64,000 bases of DNA, from NCBI GenBank assembly GCA_026387915.1, contig JAPLKS010000018.1, positions 204,941-268,940 on the forward strand, read 5' to 3'. Below the pieces are notes generated by a model, which saw nothing but the letters and a program-made list of their open reading frames with translations, was not told where the DNA came from and did no database searches. This document shows positions 44,021 to 51,003 of this stretch, piece after piece. How positions within the stretch are numbered: the stretch's first letter is position 1; the number at the start of each line of letters is the position of its first letter. This DNA is from Gemmatimonadota bacterium (GTDB lineage: Bacteria; Gemmatimonadota; Gemmatimonadetes; Gemmatimonadales; Gemmatimonadaceae). The position numbers and the translations under genes were made by a program.

Positions 44021-44716
44021 ATGGCCACCCGTCGCACCGCTGAGCCCTCGCACGGCGCCCTTACCGGCCAAGCCGAGGACTATCTCAAGGTCATCTATGA
44101 GAAGGAGCAGGGCGGGGAGCCCGCTGCGACGACCGCTATTGCCACCGCATTAGGTGTCGCACCGGCGAGTGTGAGCGGTATGCTCCAGCGGCTCGCACGG
44201 CTCGGACTCGTGAAGGTTGAGCGCTACCGCGGTGCGCGGCTCGCGCCAGCCGGCCGCACGGTGGCGCTCCAGTTGATACGTCGCCACCGCATCATTGAGA
44301 GCTACCTCGTCACGCGGCTTGGCTTTGCCTGGGACGACGTCCACGCTGAAGCCGAACAGCTCGAGCACGCCGCGAGTGCCGAGCTCGTGGAACGTATGGC
44401 GGCCGCGCTCGGGCACCCCACCGAAGATCCGCACGGCGCGCCCATTCCCACCGCCGAAGGCAAGGTGGACGAACGCCGGCTCCAGAGCATTGCCGACCTC
44501 CCGGTGGGGGCAACGGCGCGCGTGGTGCGCATGAGCGACCGCGACTCCGAGTTTCTGCGCTACCTCGCCACACTTGGCGTCCGCCCGGGCGCCACCGTCA
44601 AGGTGACGGCGCGGTCACCGTTCGACGGGCCCATCACCCTCGCCGTGCGGGCCAAGCGGCATCAGGTCGGGGTGGCGGCGGCAGCGCGCGTGTACGTCGA
44701 AGCCAAGAAGCGGTGA
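44021..44716 (+). CDS. DtxR/MntR-family metal-dependent repressor with FeoA domain
   Basis: A 231-residue metalloregulator. The N-terminal winged helix-turn-helix (TGQAEDYLKVIYEKEQ; TTAIATALGVAPASVSGMLQRLARLGLVKVERYRG) is followed by the dimerisation/metal domain (RRHRIIESYLVTRLGFAWDDVHAEAEQLEHAAS), with His, Glu and Asp residues in the expected positions (for example HAEAEQLEH), and a C-terminal FeoA/SH3-like domain (VGATARVVRMSDRDSEFLRYLATLGVRPGATVKV). The ATG with AGGA nine bases upstream was preferred over a GTG one codon earlier. As third gene of the Nramp operon it probably represses it through the TTAGTACGTACTAA site in response to Mn or Fe. Confidence 0.93.
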   Translation: MATRRTAEPSHGALTGQAEDYLKVIYEKEQGGEPAATTAIATALGVAPASVSGMLQRLARLGLVKVERYRGARLAPAGRTVALQLIRRHRIIESYLVTRLGFAWDDVHAEAEQLEHAASAELVERMAAALGHPTEDPHGAPIPTAEGKVDERRLQSIADLPVGATARVVRMSDRDSEFLRYLATLGVRPGATVKVTARSPFDGPITLAVRAKRHQVGVAAAARVYVEAKKR

Positions 44717-44745
44717 CCATGTTCGGTGGCGAACTGAGGGGGCAC

Positions 44746-44783
44746 TTGACGTATATCTCACTACTGAGTAACTTATTAGTCAG
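44746..44783 (+). promoter_or_regulatory. YceI promoter with palindromic operator
   Basis: A TTGACG -35 (44746-44751) is 17 bases from a weak -10. The imperfect palindrome CTGAGTAACTTATTAGTCAG (44764-44783; seven of eight arm bases symmetric) overlaps the -10. The regulator is unknown; the site differs from the Nramp palindrome. Confidence 0.55.
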
Positions 44784-44847
44784 ATAAAGGACCGCGCCTC
44801 GTGTGCCCGGGTACCACCACACCTCCTCGTTTTCTCAGAGCGTCACC

Positions 44848-45453
44848 ATGATCCGCCCCATTCGCACTCTCCTGCTCCCCCTCCTGTCCGCGGCCGTCGC
44901 GCTCAACGCCGCTGGTGCGCAGTCCTCGTTTGTGCGCGACGACGCGCATAGCCAGATCAACTTCACCGCCAGCTCGCGCATGATCGACGCCCAGGGCTAC
45001 TGGGATAAGTGGACGGCCACCATCGCCTTTGACGCCGACAAGCTCGAGGCCACCACGCTTGCCCTCGACATCGACGCCAAGAGCGTGAACACCCGCATCG
45101 GCTCGCGAGACAACCACCTGCGGTCGAAAGATTTTTTCAACGCCGACTCCTTTCCCGCCATCACCTTCCGCTCCAAGTCCATCCGCGCCACGGGTGCGGC
45201 GCCGGCCGCCGGTGCGGAACTGAACAATGTGAAGCTCATTATTACCGGCGAGCTCACCATTCGCGGCGTGACCAAGACCGTCGCCATTCCTGCCACGCTG
45301 GTGTTTTTTGATCGCAAGGGCAATGTCGGGCGCGTCAAAGGCGCGTTCACGATGCTCCGCAAAGACTACAACATCAGCTTCGACTCGCCGCTCAACCCCA
45401 TCGAGAACGAAGTGCCGGTGCAGTTCGACATCGCGTTTAAAGCGGCGAAGTAA
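44848..45453 (+). CDS. YceI-family periplasmic lipocalin-like protein
   Basis: A 201-residue exported protein of the YceI family. A signal peptide (LLLPLLSAAVALNAAGAQ) is followed by the eight-stranded lipocalin-like barrel sequence: VRDDAHSQINFTASSRMIDAQGYWDKW, DIDAKSVNTRIGSRDNHLRSKDFFNADSFPAITFRSKSI, LTIRGVTKTVAIPATL, and RKDYNISFD. YceI members bind isoprenoid quinones or amphiphiles in the periplasm and are often induced by stress or pH. The ATG chosen is the one at the signal peptide. It stands alone behind a promoter with its own palindromic operator. Confidence 0.94.
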   Translation: MIRPIRTLLLPLLSAAVALNAAGAQSSFVRDDAHSQINFTASSRMIDAQGYWDKWTATIAFDADKLEATTLALDIDAKSVNTRIGSRDNHLRSKDFFNADSFPAITFRSKSIRATGAAPAAGAELNNVKLIITGELTIRGVTKTVAIPATLVFFDRKGNVGRVKGAFTMLRKDYNISFDSPLNPIENEVPVQFDIAFKAAK

Positions 45454-45496
45454 ATCGTCGCCGTCGCAGCACGAAACGCGGCCCGCCTCTTTCTAT

Positions 45497-45853
45497 TCAG
45501 AGCGAGATGGGCTGCGCCGCTCGGCACGTGGCGCGATCCGGTGCCGCCAGCGCGCCCAGCCGTCGCAGCACCAGCGAGCGGTCGAGCGTGAACAATTTCC
45601 AGCGCACGGTCGACGCGCCCGGAAGCCCAGCCGCATCGAGATCGCGAATGGTGACGTCGCCCGGCCACGGCGTGTGAGTAGCGGTGGTGATCATCGCGAG
45701 CACGAGATGCGACGAGTGAAGATTGAACTCGCGCGACGAGCAGACGAGCGCAGGGCGGCGCTTGGCGGACGCTCGCTCCGTAAATGGGAACGGGACCACC
45801 ACCACATCCCCGGCGCTATAGCTACTAAAGCCCAGCAAACGCGGCGTCGTCAC
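45497..45853 (-). CDS. MazF/PemK-type toxin of a toxin-antitoxin pair
   Basis: A 118-residue PemK/MazF-fold endoribonuclease-like toxin. The typical strands are SYSAGDVVVVPFPFTERASAKRRPALVCSS and DVTIRDLDAAGLPGASTVRWKLFTLD, the latter being the conserved substrate-groove region. The frame is open upstream, but the best start is a GTG that overlaps the last 29 bases of the antitoxin gene, giving the usual family length. The gene order antitoxin then toxin and the overlap are those of AbrB-MazF modules. Activity against RNA is expected from the family, not shown here. Confidence 0.85.
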   Translation of the reverse strand: MTTPRLLGFSSYSAGDVVVVPFPFTERASAKRRPALVCSSREFNLHSSHLVLAMITTATHTPWPGDVTIRDLDAAGLPGASTVRWKLFTLDRSLVLRRLGALAAPDRATCRAAQPISL

Positions 45854-46052
45854 TGGCAGAATCCCACTCGGGAGAAAGGGTGGCCTCAAGCGCCTGCAAC
45901 TCCGCATCGGCAAACACGGCCTTCTGGAGCCGCACCTCGCCTGCCGGGTTGATCAGAAACTCGACCCGATCACCCGCACCGAGTGCGAGCGCCTCGCGGA
46001 CCTGTTTGGGGATGGTGGCCTGATACTTGGTGGTCATTGTTGACATGGGCAT
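45825..46052 (-). CDS. AbrB/SpoVT-type antitoxin
   Basis: A 75-residue antitoxin. The N-terminal swapped-hairpin AbrB domain is visible as MTTKYQATIPKQVREALALGAGDRVEFLINPAGEVRLQK, and the C-terminal acidic tail (LEATLSPEWDSASDDAAF) would wrap the toxin. GGAGG lies five bases upstream of the ATG used. Two further ATGs lie within six codons. It likely represses its own operon through the palindrome just upstream. Confidence 0.9.
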   Translation of the reverse strand: MPMSTMTTKYQATIPKQVREALALGAGDRVEFLINPAGEVRLQKAVFADAELQALEATLSPEWDSASDDAAFAGL

Positions 46053-46062
46053 CGCGTCCTCC

Positions 46063-46090
46063 GTAATGCGTAATATGTATTACCCATTAC
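46063..46090. promoter_or_regulatory. Operator palindrome of the toxin-antitoxin operon
   Basis: A 28-bp near-palindrome with four half-sites: GTAATG, GTAATA, then TATTAC, CATTAC. It spans the region just upstream of the antitoxin's ribosome-binding site, where an AbrB-type antitoxin-toxin complex would be expected to bind. Confidence 0.8.
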
Positions 46091-46255
46091 AGTAATGACA
46101 CTGGTTTGATTTGTCAATCGGTAGCTACGATGCCACGGGAGCGCCCATAAGGCGCCACCGTTTTTACGGGAGTCCAATCGTTTTTATGCCAATGGCACCA
46201 GCGGAGGAAGCCTCACCCCGCGTCCGCACGGTGCGGTCCCGCGCCGACCGCCGCG

Positions 46256-46753
46256 TTATCGCGTCGGCGGCGACGACCAGTGCACGAAGTACGGCAACAT
46301 CACGCCACACACGCCGACAATCAGCACGCTGACGTACACCAGCGGCGACAGATCGAGCATCACATGGGCACGCGCATTGGCGCGCAGCGTGGCAACCATC
46401 CCCAGCGTCATGAAGTACGAGATCACGCTCATCAGCCAGAGCATCATGTCCGAGAAGGCCACGATCGTCGCTTCTCGCTGTTCCGGTGCGAGCCAGAGAG
46501 CTTTGTAGGGAATGCTAATGTTGTCGTCCTTCAACGAGCCCTTCGCCATCGCGAACCCCACGCCGATCGCCGGAAAGAGCGCGGCGAGCATCGCCCAGAG
46601 CGCAAAGAAGGCGGCTTTGCTGCTGTATCCATCCGGCACGCCGCTCGCGTCAAACTTCGACACGAGCGGATCGGGCGCCGTGGGCCAGTAATAGGCGAAC
46701 GCCGCAACGTTCAGCACCACGGCAACCAGCAACGCAAATCGTGAAGGACGCAT
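46256..46753 (-). CDS. DUF1648 membrane protein
   Basis: A 165-residue membrane protein with four hydrophobic segments. The N-terminal DUF1648 sequence is clear: a helix with FALLVAVVLNVAAFAYYWPTAPDPLVSKFDASGVPDGYSSKAAF, in which W-P and the F-D-x-x-G-x-P-D loop are typical. The remaining helices (DMMLWLMSVISYFMTLGMV; LSPLVYVSVLIVGVCGVML) fit the family. Members related to SdpI give immunity to a killing peptide, but most DUF1648 proteins are uncharacterised. It is the last gene of a run with the hydrolase, Arc-like and SPFH genes. Confidence 0.85.
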   Translation of the reverse strand: MRPSRFALLVAVVLNVAAFAYYWPTAPDPLVSKFDASGVPDGYSSKAAFFALWAMLAALFPAIGVGFAMAKGSLKDDNISIPYKALWLAPEQREATIVAFSDMMLWLMSVISYFMTLGMVATLRANARAHVMLDLSPLVYVSVLIVGVCGVMLPYFVHWSSPPTR

Positions 46754-46790
46754 GACGAGTTGGTGAGGTCGTGTGTGAAGCGGTCGCCGC

Positions 46791-48455
46791 TTACGGCGCG
46801 GCCGCCGTGCCGCCCAAATGTTTCACCAGCCACTCGGTCAGCATGGTCATCACTTCGGCGCTGACCTTGTTCGTCGGCAGCGTCGCGTACTCGCTCGGAT
46901 TGCCGCTCACATGGTGAATGAACAGGTGGTTCAACTCCGGGAACACGCGCACCGTCACGTCCTTGTTGCCACCGGCTCGCATAGCAGCGCCGAGTTTCTC
47001 GGCTTGTTCGTATGTCACCTGCTGATCGCTTTGGCCCTGCAACACGAGCGCCGGCACCTTTACTTTGCGGGCCGTGGGCAACGGATCGTACGACAAGAAG
47101 AAGCGAATCCACACTTCGGTTTTGGCAATCGAATCCACAGCGGCAATGCTGACCTTGGCGAGCGAATCCCGCTTGGGCTGCGAGAGCGACGTATCGTGCT
47201 CGAGCGCGAACCGCTGCTGAAAGCGAATGATGTCGTGCCCGGTGTAGGCTGGGCCGGCCAACAACACGATGCCGGCAAGTGTCGGCTCGGTGCTCGCTAC
47301 CAGCGGCGCAATGATGCCGCCTTCGCTGTGGCCCACCAAGCCGAGTCGCTTGGCGTCGATCTCTTTGCGTGTGCGCAAATAAGCGAGCGCGGCCTTGATG
47401 TCTTCTGCGTAATCGGCCGTCGTACCAATCTGCCCACCACTGGCGCCAATCGTGCGGTCATCCAAACGGAGCACTGCAATCCCACGGCGCCCGAGCGCGT
47501 CCGCGACTTGGCGGAACGGCCGAAACCCCCCGGCCACCGGGATGTACTCGTCACGATCCTGCTGCCCGCTGCCGGTGATCGTCACAATCGCCCCGACTGG
47601 ACCCTTGGCATTCTTGGGCAGCGTGAGTGTGCCGCCCAGTGTGATGCCGCCTTGTCCCTTGACCGTGACTTCTTCAGCAGTGTACGGCGCGTCCTTCGGT
47701 GCCGAATAGTCGGGCTTGCCGACTTTGAGGCTCGCCGCCGCTTCAGCGGTGATGCGCTCGAGGGTCAGCCCACCTGGGAGCGTTCCGCCCAAGATCCTTC
47801 CCTCGGCGTCCACACGCAGGCGCTGCGCTTGGTTCGCAATCGTCGCAATGATCGAGTCGTTGCCGACGCGCGTCATCGTCACGAGCACCGTCGCACCGCC
47901 GGAAAGCGAAAAATACGGTTCGTCGAGCGAGGTGGTCCAGCTGCGGTTGGCGCGCGCGCGTCGGGTAAACACTTCAAACAATGCCATCGCGTTGTTCATC
48001 GAGGGCACGGCATTCGTTTTTGTGGCAATGCGCTGCGTGCCGTTGGGCAACTCGACGATGGCGGTGTCGCCTTTCATCGTGGTGACAATGTGCTGCATCG
48101 CTTTGTCGTCAACCGTCGCGTTGGCCGCATACACGTCGAGGGTGAACGTATACACGGTGTTGTTCGCTCCGAGCGTGACCGCGTAATCCACGCGTGGCGC
48201 GCCTTTGGCCGAGACTGAGCTCGTGATCCCCGTGGGCGCACGGCGGAACCGCTCGATCACCAGCGTGTCGGAGCCGTTGCGAATGATATACGCGCCCGTC
48301 TCCACGACCGTCTGCGCGTGGGCTCGGCGCGGCGAGAGTGCGAGCGTGAGCCCAAGCCCAACGACCGCCGCCACCACGGCGGCGATGGTGGCCCAGAACG
48401 TGTGGCGCTCATCGCGCGACCGATCCATCTGCGACTGCCCGTAGCTGCTGTCCAT
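46791..48455 (-). CDS. Secreted alpha/beta-hydrolase (peptidase/esterase type)
   Basis: A 554-residue protein with an N-terminal membrane-anchor or signal segment (ATIAAVVAAVVGLGLTLALS ending AHAQ). A beta-rich region (residues 40-260) precedes the hydrolase domain: oxyanion region GAIVTITGSGQQDRDEY, RGIAVLRLDDRTIGASGG, nucleophile Ser in GLVGHSEGGIIAPLVAS, then VPALVLQGQSDQQV (Asp) and FPELNHLFIHH (His). The N-terminus continues 20 residues before the hydrophobic segment, so a type II anchor is possible. It belongs to the group of S9/BAAT-like exported hydrolases; substrate unknown. It starts one base after the Arc-like gene's stop. Confidence 0.9.
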   Translation of the reverse strand: MDSSYGQSQMDRSRDERHTFWATIAAVVAAVVGLGLTLALSPRRAHAQTVVETGAYIIRNGSDTLVIERFRRAPTGITSSVSAKGAPRVDYAVTLGANNTVYTFTLDVYAANATVDDKAMQHIVTTMKGDTAIVELPNGTQRIATKTNAVPSMNNAMALFEVFTRRARANRSWTTSLDEPYFSLSGGATVLVTMTRVGNDSIIATIANQAQRLRVDAEGRILGGTLPGGLTLERITAEAAASLKVGKPDYSAPKDAPYTAEEVTVKGQGGITLGGTLTLPKNAKGPVGAIVTITGSGQQDRDEYIPVAGGFRPFRQVADALGRRGIAVLRLDDRTIGASGGQIGTTADYAEDIKAALAYLRTRKEIDAKRLGLVGHSEGGIIAPLVASTEPTLAGIVLLAGPAYTGHDIIRFQQRFALEHDTSLSQPKRDSLAKVSIAAVDSIAKTEVWIRFFLSYDPLPTARKVKVPALVLQGQSDQQVTYEQAEKLGAAMRAGGNKDVTVRVFPELNHLFIHHVSGNPSEYATLPTNKVSAEVMTMLTEWLVKHLGGTAAAP

Positions 48456-48662
48456 CTACGCCTCCGGTTCCGACACGTGCGTCGCCGCGGCGTCTGCCGC
48501 ACGCGCGTTCCGCGTCACTTTGCGCCCCGCGCGCTTGAGCGCGTCGCGAAGCAGGAATTCGATTTCACCATTCAACGAGCGCAAGTCGTCGTTCGCCCAC
48601 CGCTGGACAGCGTCCAGCAGGTCGCGATCAACCCGCAGTAGAAACGACTTGCGCTCGGCCAC
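48456..48662 (-). CDS. Arc-like ribbon-helix-helix protein
   Basis: A 68-residue Arc-type RHH protein: KSFLLRVDRDLLDAVQRWANDDLRSLNGEIEFLLRDALKRAGRK, with the strand FLLRVD and the S-x-N-x-E-I-E-F-L-L helix. The tail after residue 45 is Ala-rich and disordered. It could be a DNA-binding autoregulator or the antitoxin-like half of a pair, but no toxin lies beside it. Tight spacing to the SPFH gene upstream (13 bases) and the hydrolase downstream suggests co-transcription. It may regulate the SPFH operon. Confidence 0.82.
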   Translation of the reverse strand: MAERKSFLLRVDRDLLDAVQRWANDDLRSLNGEIEFLLRDALKRAGRKVTRNARAADAAATHVSEPEA

Positions 48663-48675
48663 TGTGATGCGCGGT

Positions 48676-49542
48676 CTAGTAGATGGAGCCAGCGTTCACA
48701 ATCGGACTCGCCGCGCGCTCGGAGCAGAGCACCACCAGCAGGTTGCTCACCATCTGCGCTTTGCGCTCTTCATCGAGCGTGACGATGCCTTTCTGCGAGA
48801 GCAGCTCCAGGGCGTTTTCGACCATCCCCACGGCGCCTTCAACGATCTTGTAGCGCGCGGCAATGATCGCGCTCGCCTGTTGGCGCTGGAGCATCGCTTG
48901 CGCGATTTCTGGCGAATAGGCGAGGTGCGAAATACGTGCTTCAATCACTTCGACGCCGGCGCGGGCGAGTCGTTCGTGCACCGCCTGCTGCAGCGCCGCC
49001 GACACCACTTCGGTGTGCGTCGAGAGGGATTCTTCGCCCGAGGTGTGCGAGTCGTACGGACGGCTCTGCGCCACGGCGCGCACCGCCGATTCGCTCTGCA
49101 CCTGCACGTACTTCACATAGTCGTCCACTTCAAACAGTGCTTCGGCGGTTTCGACAACCTTCCACACAACAATCGCCGCAATCTCAATGGGATTGGCGCC
49201 GCTGTCGTTCACCTTGAGCTTCTGGGTTTCGAAGTTGCGCACGCGGAGCGAGATGGTGCGCTTGGTGAGGAAGGGGTTGGCCCAGAAGAAGCCAGCGTTT
49301 TTGACGGTGCCTTTGTAGCTACCAAAGAGCACCAGCACCTTGGCCTCACCAGGATTCACGACGAACAAACCGCCGAGGCTGGTGATGCAGGCGAGGAAGG
49401 CGAGAACGCCAAGAATGGAGACGCCCGGCATATTGCCCGCCGCCCCTCGGAGAATGGCGCCGAACGACAGGACGCCAACGACGAGGAAGAAGAGCAGCGA
49501 CGGAAAGCCGGAGGGGGCGCGGTAGTCTTGTTCGCGAAACAT
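48676..49542 (-). CDS. SPFH/Band-7 membrane protein
   Basis: A 288-residue SPFH (stomatin/prohibitin/flotillin/HflK) protein. Two adjacent N-terminal hydrophobic segments ([41 protein letters not shown]) anchor it; the Band-7 domain follows: [128 protein letters not shown]. The ATG at MFREQDY was preferred to a TTG ten codons before. Such proteins organise membrane microdomains or control FtsH-type proteases. It leads a run with an Arc-like gene, hydrolase and DUF1648. Confidence 0.92.
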   Translation of the reverse strand: MFREQDYRAPSGFPSLLFFLVVGVLSFGAILRGAAGNMPGVSILGVLAFLACITSLGGLFVVNPGEAKVLVLFGSYKGTVKNAGFFWANPFLTKRTISLRVRNFETQKLKVNDSGANPIEIAAIVVWKVVETAEALFEVDDYVKYVQVQSESAVRAVAQSRPYDSHTSGEESLSTHTEVVSAALQQAVHERLARAGVEVIEARISHLAYSPEIAQAMLQRQQASAIIAARYKIVEGAVGMVENALELLSQKGIVTLDEERKAQMVSNLLVVLCSERAASPIVNAGSIY

Positions 49543-49573
49543 ACGTGGTATGCTCGGGTTAAGTGGTAGCAAT

Positions 49574-49603
49574 ATGATATCACTTTGGAATCGGATACGT
49601 CAA
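49574..49603 (-). promoter_or_regulatory. Promoter of the SPFH operon
   Basis: On the minus strand, TTGACG (49598-49603) and TATCAT (49574-49579) are separated by 18 bases, one mismatch from TATAAT. Predicted initiation would leave about 25 bases before the SPFH ATG. Confidence 0.65.
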
Positions 49604-49635
49604 GGGGGGATGGCAAGCCGCTGCCCTCCCCCCTT
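49602..49635 (-). terminator. Hairpin between MFS and SPFH genes
   Basis: AAGGGGGGA and TCCCCCCTT form a perfect 9-bp stem with a 16-base loop. On the minus strand there is no T-run after it, because the SPFH promoter -35 begins there. It probably ends MFS transcription only partially. Confidence 0.5.
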
Positions 49636-49658
49636 TGTTGCGTCCAGTGATCAGGTGC

Positions 49659-49682
49659 GGCGGCAACTATATAGCTGCCGCC
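49659..49682. repeat. 24-bp palindrome after the MFS gene
   Basis: GGCGGCAACTATATAG and its continuation CTGCCGCC form a palindrome with one mismatched pair. A partial direct copy (TAGCTGCCGCC) follows at 49687-49697. It lies in the MFS 3' untranslated region. Confidence 0.8.
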
Positions 49683-49707
49683 ATCATAGCTGCCGCCATC
49701 CGGTCGG

Positions 49708-51003
49708 TCAGTCCGGAAGCACCTGCCCGCGCGTTTCCACCGCGAATGGCACAATCAGGATCCCAATGCCAAAGGCGATCGCCGTGAGTGCGACCGGCGT
49801 ACCGAGCGTGCCCATGCTCAGCACGGCAGCTCCGAGCGCGAAGTTCACCCCCGCACCCACAAAGCGTCCGACACTCGTGCTGAACGCAAAGGCGGTGGCG
49901 CGGACGCGCGTGTCGTACTGCTCAGGCAGCCACATACTGAACACGGCAAAACTTCCGCCGGCAAAGCCCATAAAGAAGAGCACCGTCATAAAGGGCCACA
50001 GACCATTGGGCAGATAGAACGCCCAGCCAAACGCGAGTGGAATGGTGACCATCATCCCAGCGAAGTACGCGGCGAGCGTCCGCTTGCGTCCCCACCGTTC
50101 GGCGAGCGGCGGCAAGCAGAGGCAACCGAGAATAGTGCCAATAGAGAGAATCGCCGTGCCCACGCTCACCATCTTTGCAGCCGTTGGCGCGTCCATTCCT
50201 GCTTTCTTGGCGAGTTGTGTGATGGCCGCGGGCTCGTACACGGCGCCGGCCCAGAGCCCGATGATCGCCACGGTGAGCAGCGCGGCATTCACGATGGTCC
50301 GTTTGCGATACTTTTGGGAGAAAATTTCGCGCAACGGATGCGCCTGCTTGGCCTCGGCTTCGTGCGCCTTCCAGCGCGCCGGCTCCTTCACTTTGAAGAG
50401 CGTGGCCACGGCCACCACCACCGGCGCGAGTCCGCAGAGGAACATCGCGCGCCAGCCGTAGGTGGCGCCAATCGTATAGTTGAGCGCAGCCGCCACAAAG
50501 AAGCCGGCGTAGTAGCCCGTTTGCAGATAGCCCGCGCCCATCCGGCGGCGATCCTCAGGCCATGCTTCGGCAATGTAAGTGCCGGCCATCGCCCACTCGC
50601 CACCCACACCAATGCCGGCGAGTAAGCGAAAGAGTCCGAGCTGATACACGTTCTGCGCAAAGGCCGCCACAAACGTAAACACGGCGTACACGAAGATCGT
50701 GGCGGCAATCGCCTTGGTGCGGCCAAACCGGTCGGCAATGGGGCCCCACAGAAAGCTGAGCCCCCACCCCACGAGAAAGAGCGCAAAGAGCACCGAGCCG
50801 GCGTAGCCCACATTCGCTGGCGAATCGACAATACCGGATTTCGGTAGCAACTCGTGCAACGCTGGCGCCATCACGAGTGCGTAGATCACGGAGTCCATGC
50901 CGTCGAGCACCCATCCGGCGTAGACAGCCCAGAAGCCGAGGATCTGTTGGCGATTGAGCGGCGTGCGAACGGCGGTGGTAGCGGAACTCACGAAGCACTC
51001 CAT
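49708..51003 (-). CDS. MFS transporter (sugar/organic acid type)
   Basis: A 431-residue major facilitator with twelve predicted helices. The motif-A sequence after TM2 is WGPIADRFGRTKAIAATIF and again in the second half AERWGRKRTLAAYF. TM1 has FWAVYAGWVLDGMDSVIYALVMAP, the D-x-x-D arrangement of aromatic/organic acid:proton symporters, and GIGVGGEWAMAGTYIAEAWP follows TM4. The substrate is probably a carboxylate, inferred from the overlapping acyl-CoA synthetase gene. Stop and start overlap: its ATG lies 16 bases inside that gene. Confidence 0.92.
   Translation of the reverse strand: MECFVSSATTAVRTPLNRQQILGFWAVYAGWVLDGMDSVIYALVMAPALHELLPKSGIVDSPANVGYAGSVLFALFLVGWGLSFLWGPIADRFGRTKAIAATIFVYAVFTFVAAFAQNVYQLGLFRLLAGIGVGGEWAMAGTYIAEAWPEDRRRMGAGYLQTGYYAGFFVAAALNYTIGATYGWRAMFLCGLAPVVVAVATLFKVKEPARWKAHEAEAKQAHPLREIFSQKYRKRTIVNAALLTVAIIGLWAGAVYEPAAITQLAKKAGMDAPTAAKMVSVGTAILSIGTILGCLCLPPLAERWGRKRTLAAYFAGMMVTIPLAFGWAFYLPNGLWPFMTVLFFMGFAGGSFAVFSMWLPEQYDTRVRATAFAFSTSVGRFVGAGVNFALGAAVLSMGTLGTPVALTAIAFGIGILIVPFAVETRGQVLPD

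Noticed and set aside
46111..46255. A short gene in the gap between the antitoxin and DUF1648 genes.
   Set aside because: The only open frame there starts at TTG, is Arg/Ala-rich and overlaps DUF1648; only a weak hairpin (GCGCC-CATAA-GGCGC then TTTTT) is seen.
46818..48218. A 466-codon plus-strand open frame.
   Set aside because: It is antisense to the alpha/beta-hydrolase, which has complete catalytic motifs. No start signal or domain is seen in the antisense frame.
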